Origin: Zanthoxylum bungeanum
Taxonomy: Eukaryota; Streptophyta; Magnoliopsida; Sapindales; Rutaceae
Assembly (NCBI GenBank): GCA_019454045.1
Contig: SKCR01037671.1
Location: 1-64,000 of the forward strand
Direction of reading: 5' to 3'
DNA: 64,000 nt
The notes under the pieces were generated by a model. That model searched no databases. It was not told the DNA's origin and was given only the letters and a program-made list of their open reading frames with translations. The position numbers and the translations under genes were made by a program. This document shows, piece after piece, positions 59,981 through 64,000 of this stretch (position 1 is its first letter; each line of letters starts with the position of its first letter).

Positions 59981-61886
59981 TGATCGGTGAAATCACTCAT
60001 GTTACGCAAGTGCACGTATCACTCAAGTAGTATAAAATGTATCGATCCCATGAGGACTTAATACATTAGCTATTAATTTATGACGTTAAATGTTTACGAG
60101 TATCTAATAAATTGATTATTCGTTGGATGGTGATTTTTGTCTAAAAACAAGTAAATAAAACAGTGCGAAAGTAAATTAAAGGAAAAATCAATATTAAGAA
60201 ACTATATAAGGTTGTGAATACTTCCAATATCTTTTAAAGATGAAGTGATTATCTCATGAATGTGTAATATATTGGTTTATTAACTTGGAACACAAAATTA
60301 TGCAAAAGCCTCTTCCGATGGTCAGATGCAAACACCCAGTATAACCCAATTAATCATATTCATATGTTAACCAAGTTACCTGAATTCATTAAGATTAAAT
60401 TCCAATTATGGCTACCCCCGTCTGACATGTATATTCATATCCTGTAAGGAAATCTATTAAGGGTTATCTATCCTTAATTGAGATCGTGAGCTATTGAGTC
60501 TAAGGCTGAAACCTAAAATCCATTTTCCAAGTTCATTTTAAGTTTACCAAATCAATCTTATTAATGGCCAGTTAACAAGAAGTATTAAGACTAAGGCTCA
60601 ATCAATAAACCTTTATATTACCCAAAACATAAAATTACCACTTATAAACCGGTGATATTGGAATTCATCACAACCCTAGATACAAGGTTTAGTTACCACA
60701 CATATTTAAGAATAATAAAGACATAAATAAAGTAAATGACATAAAGTAAAAGCTGAAAATTAAATAGATAAATTAACAATAAAAGAAAATGATGGGGGTT
60801 AGAGGATCCACTTTTATTACTTCTAATTTTGATATCTCCCTTATTATAATATATAAACTTTGCATGACATTACCAAGCGACCATATAGGTTGTATCCTGA
60901 TTAAGTTAAATTTATTATTAATTCCAACCGACCATAAAGGCGGTATCCAATTTAGTCAGGTTAAAATCAATTTAATTAAGTCCAATCGACCATAAAGGCG
61001 GTATCCCATTAAGTCATATTTTAAAATAGTTTATATATTATAATTAATGGAGATTAATTTAAATATTAGTAATAAAATCATTACCTTTCACCCCAGCAGA
61101 GGGGAGTTACCTCCTCATACTGAAAAGTAAAATAAAGACTGAAAAGTAAAATAAATAAAGAACTATTACGTAAAATAAAAATTAAATACAAAAAGCTATA
61201 ATAAACAAACATGATACAATATTCTTAGTATTCTTAAGGAAATCCCTAGAAGAAGGTATGAAATTTACAAATGAAATGGCTTGGTATTTATAGGCAAAAT
61301 TTTTCCTTCACCAATTTCTCCAAAACTTTCTACACCAAACATGACACCAAACATGGCACAAAACATGGCACCAAATCCTCATGTTTGGTGGAAGTTTGAC
61401 CATTTTCATTTTTTATTTTATTTTATTTTATTTTTGTTTTGAAAATGACTTTAATAATTGCACATAACACACTTGTGGTTGTTTTATCAATTTCGGTCAA
61501 GAAACCTTCCGAATTCGAAATTATTATGAACTTCAAAGTTGTAGATCTTTGCGTCTTCTTTAATATAGAACTTGAATCACCTTAATTCGATATCGGAGTA
61601 GAAAGTTATGTCCAAAATACGAAAATTATGCAAAGTAGAAATTTCTGAAATTGTATTTCGTTAGAACGTCATTTCAAGTTTCCAACCTCCAAAATCCAAA
61701 TGTCAAGTCCAGGTTTTACCCTTATTTGTTCCAAATTTAGTCCTGATTGATTCCACTGAGTCTCAAAACTTTATTTATTTACAAAACAAATAAAAACACA
61801 TCAAAACATTCATAAATCTCGAGAAACCATACAAAATATTAGGTTAAATGGGGCGGTAAACAATGATATATTTTCCGCTCATCACA
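59981..61886 (-). repeat. Gypsy 3' LTR (minus strand)
   Basis: On the minus strand it starts TGTGATGAGCGG next to a polypurine tract and ends ...TTTCACCGATCA; length about 1.9 kb. The U5 end matches the LTR fragment at 48649 and the solo LTR end near 17030. It carries three copies of a CGACCATAAAGGCGGTATCC motif (60877-61006). Confidence 0.85.
60877..61006. repeat. Three 58-bp-spaced copies of a GACCATAAAGGCGGTATCC motif
   Basis: Copies lie at 60877-60896, 60928-60948 and 60986-61006, the first more diverged. Intervening sequence is AT-rich and also partly repeated. Confidence 0.85.
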
Positions 61887-63150
61887 CCCCCAAACCTAAC
61901 ATTTTGCTAGTCCTCGAGCAAAACAACAAAATAAAATAAATAAATAAAAATAAATTAAACTAAGCCATTTTCGTAGGGATCACAGTTGCATTTAGCGTAT
62001 GCAATAAGCCTTTAAACCCCTAGGTGTCCCTAGTGGACGAGTTGTAGTCTCGTGAGGGCTTACAGCGACGATACCCACAAACTTCAAATGCACACAAAAG
62101 CAAAAAGTTCAAACAAGTTAGTGACTAAACAAGTGAAACTTCTTATCCAAGTTAATAACTATTTTCTTTCTTTCTAAATTACCAAATAAGTAAATTCTCC
62201 GATTATATTTACCATTCTCCATATACACAACCAACAAGGTATTAATCATATCATTGTGCCCACAATATTCATAAGTGTAGTTGAAAAGAGAGTAATATTT
62301 TTGTTCTAAAGTTATATCAGAATTCACACGTTTTTTGGCAATGGATTTTTTTCCTTTTTTTTTTTAATTTACAGCATCTTCAATCCATGTAGCGAGATTT
62401 GGGCCAGTGACTCCCAAACCAGTTGGCTTTAGGGCACTAGGTGTTAATACACCCTTACAGACTTAATTACTCGAATTTCAGATATCTTTTTTTTCTTTTT
62501 ATTTATTTACAATATCTTCAATCCATGTAGCGAGCTTTGGGCCAGTGACTCCCAAACCAGTTGGCTTTAGGGCACTAGGTGTTAAGACACCCTTACAGAC
62601 TTAATTACTCGGATTTCAGATGTTTAATTTTTTTACTTATTCCATTCTTTTTTTAGACGCTTCCTCCAAGTAAACTATAGCACTGAATATTACAAACTTT
62701 TCATTTACAACTCATGGCCGTATGTTACCATGTATGTTGATAATATCTATCAACTGAGCATATGAAAATCCAATTTAAATCAGTATTATGGAGAATTCAC
62801 AAATTAAATAATTGAAAAGGAAATAAACAAAAATTAACTTGTTACGAAATATGTTGAGATAGGTCTCAGGAGTGGAAATTCCTTACTCAGCTATCTCACA
62901 CCAATTTCACCTGGTTAGTCAAATTAAAAACATAGAAACACAAAATATTTTTTATTTTTTTAATTTGTTTTTTGATTTTTTTTTTAAATTGTTTTACTAA
63001 AAACCAGGCAAAAACAATACAACGAAAAAAATAAAAACAAGATACTAATCAACTATTCCCCTCCCCCAAACCTAATTGAGACATTGCCCTAATGTCTAAA
63101 AAAGAAGAAGAAGAGTTTAGAGGATCGTACCTGGTTAGCTGGTATTCTAT
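61887..63150 (-). other. Gypsy polypurine tract and 3' untranslated region
   Basis: The minus strand has AGGTTTGGGGG at the LTR edge, preceded by GCTCGAGGACTAGCAAAATG. Further upstream (63060-63150) is AACCAGGTACGATCC, then GACATTAGGGCAATGTCTCA and AGGTTTGGGGGAGGGG. These are hallmarks of the stretch between pol and 3' LTR in Tat/Athila-type elements. No coding region of the element remains to the right. Confidence 0.8.
62376..62621. repeat. 108-bp direct duplication in the gypsy 3' region
   Basis: 62376-62483 and 62514-62621 are nearly identical (ATCTTCAATCCATGTAGCGA ... GGATTTCAGAT), separated by about 30 T-rich bases. Confidence 0.93.
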
Positions 63151-63164
63151 GTCTAAAAAGAATA

Positions 63165-63818
63165 TTAAAGGTTAAGATCTAGATTTATCCGATGCTTCTT
63201 ACCACGATCATTGTCGGACCAGTTAATCTTGGAAATGATAGGGTTAATTTGTGGTTCAAAGGCTAAAAGATGGTCAATTAAATTATAGGCAGTTCTGGCA
63301 GTGAAGATGATATCTTTTATAGGTTTTGACACGAACTCATTTCTCCGGGCATCATCAAGAAACACACAAAGAAAGTCATAAAATCCATCAACGTTAAACA
63401 GTCCAATTGGTTTCTGGTGTATGTTCAAGTTTTCCCAAGATAGTACTGTAAAAATATCCTCCATCGTGCCAAAGCCACCTGGCAAAGCAATAAAAGCATC
63501 AGCACAGTTAATCATTTCCACCAGTCGTTCAGACATACCAGGCACGATGCATTCATCTCCGTTTGATGGTCTTATAAGATTCGCCTCTACCAAAGGTTTT
63601 GGGATGATTCCCATAACTTGACTACCTCCTTCCTGTACAGCCCTTGAAACGTACCCCATTAGTCCAAGATTGTCACCGCCATATACTAAGTGCATATTCC
63701 TTTCAGCTATGACTCCACCCAATTCCTGTGCTGCTGCAATGAATTTTGGTTTAGAACCAACACTAGTATCGCAAAACACACATATGTTTACAACTCGCCT
63801 TCTTAAAGTTGCTTCCAT
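63165..63818 (-). CDS. LOG-family (cytokinin riboside 5'-monophosphate phosphoribohydrolase-like) protein, intronless
   Basis: An uninterrupted 217-residue frame from ATG 63818 to TAA 63165; an in-frame TTG lies further upstream, but ATG is the only Met start. Family features in order: NICVFCDTSVGSKPKF (10-25), LVYGGDNLGLMG (44-55), GIIPKPL (70-76), Arg98 in MSERLVEM, ALPGGFGTMED (111-121), and KPIGLFNVDGFYDFL (136-150). LOG enzymes release active cytokinin bases from the nucleotide forms, usually in cytosol and nucleus. The usual PGGxGTxxE ends here in Asp, and YGGGxxGLMG has Asp for the third Gly, so activity is uncertain. It ends in NLDLNL, an EAR-like motif. Plant LOG genes usually have several introns; the lack of any here suggests a retrogene. 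Gypsy 3' sequence starts within about 15 bases of its stop, same strand. Confidence 0.9.
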   Translation of the reverse strand: MEATLRRRVVNICVFCDTSVGSKPKFIAAAQELGGVIAERNMHLVYGGDNLGLMGYVSRAVQEGGSQVMGIIPKPLVEANLIRPSNGDECIVPGMSERLVEMINCADAFIALPGGFGTMEDIFTVLSWENLNIHQKPIGLFNVDGFYDFLCVFLDDARRNEFVSKPIKDIIFTARTAYNLIDHLLAFEPQINPIISKINWSDNDRGKKHRINLDLNL

Positions 63819-63880
63819 TAATTTTTTTTTTATGTATTTCTTTCTCAAATCTGGATGTCTTCAAGAGTGCATTAACGAGC

Positions 63881-63893
63881 TGAATTTATAGAA
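63881..63893 (-). promoter_or_regulatory. TATA-box candidate for the LOG-like gene
   Basis: The minus strand reads TTCTATAAATTCA about 65 bases upstream of the ATG. The sequence just before it, CCCTTTTTCAG, also looks like a splice acceptor, so a 5' UTR intron is an alternative reading. Confidence 0.4.
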
Positions 63894-64000
63894 CCTGAAA
63901 AAGGGTGAGTAATAATAGCACTAGTACCTGCCAAATGACAATTATTAACTAAATAGTAAAATAAATCGTGAAAGTCAAAAAGTCTGGATCCTGTCGGAGA

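Noticed and set aside
63421..63621. A 66-codon plus-strand frame
   Set aside because: It is antisense to the intact LOG-like frame and has no features of its own.

Overview
The window reads as nuclear DNA of a flowering plant, most likely a eudicot. It contains spliced genes with GT...AG introns, a plastid-type SWIB gene, a plant P-class PPR gene, a LOG-type cytokinin-activation gene, and a dense nest of Ty1/copia and Ty3/gypsy LTR retrotransposons with plant-type primer sites. The species cannot be named from the sequence.

Layout. 1-4373: a copia element on the minus strand that runs off the left edge. 4371-5361: a gypsy gag/protease fragment. 5382-6718: a decayed, spliced gene-like fragment (minus). 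7783-8178: a probable hAT-derived MITE. 8437-10071: an intact two-exon SWIB-domain gene, the clearest working gene. 11222-48648: one PPR pseudogene (At5g02860 type) broken into three pieces. The first gap (11737-17030) is a gypsy solo LTR that itself holds a hAT transposon. The second gap (18483-48358) is a 30-kb Tekay/Del-like gypsy element, minus strand, with a perfect 5-bp target duplication. Two copia elements of one family sit inside it in opposite orientations: C1 at 20610-33323 (minus) and C2 at 36414-45996 (plus). C1 in turn holds a 2.76-kb solo LTR (27485-30241). The third break (48649 onward) is more gypsy LTR sequence, then an Athila-like gypsy element (49626-59980, plus), which carries a 5'-truncated third copia copy, C3 (52744-59640). 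59981-63150: a minus-strand gypsy 3' LTR, polypurine tract and 3' untranslated region. It ends about 15 bases from the stop codon of an intronless LOG-like gene (63165-63818, minus).

Only the SWIB gene and the LOG-like gene have reading frames that look functional. Every retroelement coding region carries stops or frameshifts. Four target-site duplications (GAGTG, TAAAC, GTACT and the 8-bp ATTTAAGG) let the insertion order be read directly.

The observations most worth following are: (1) a non-coding design in the C1/C2/C3 copia family, where LTRs and leader carry series of perfect short inverted repeats separated by exactly three bases, mostly TGG, eight of them packed into 220 bp; (2) the LOG-like gene, which is intronless, has altered signature residues, ends in an EAR-like LDLNL motif and abuts a gypsy 3' end on the same strand; (3) a PPR gene whose three pieces can be put back in order across 37 kb.
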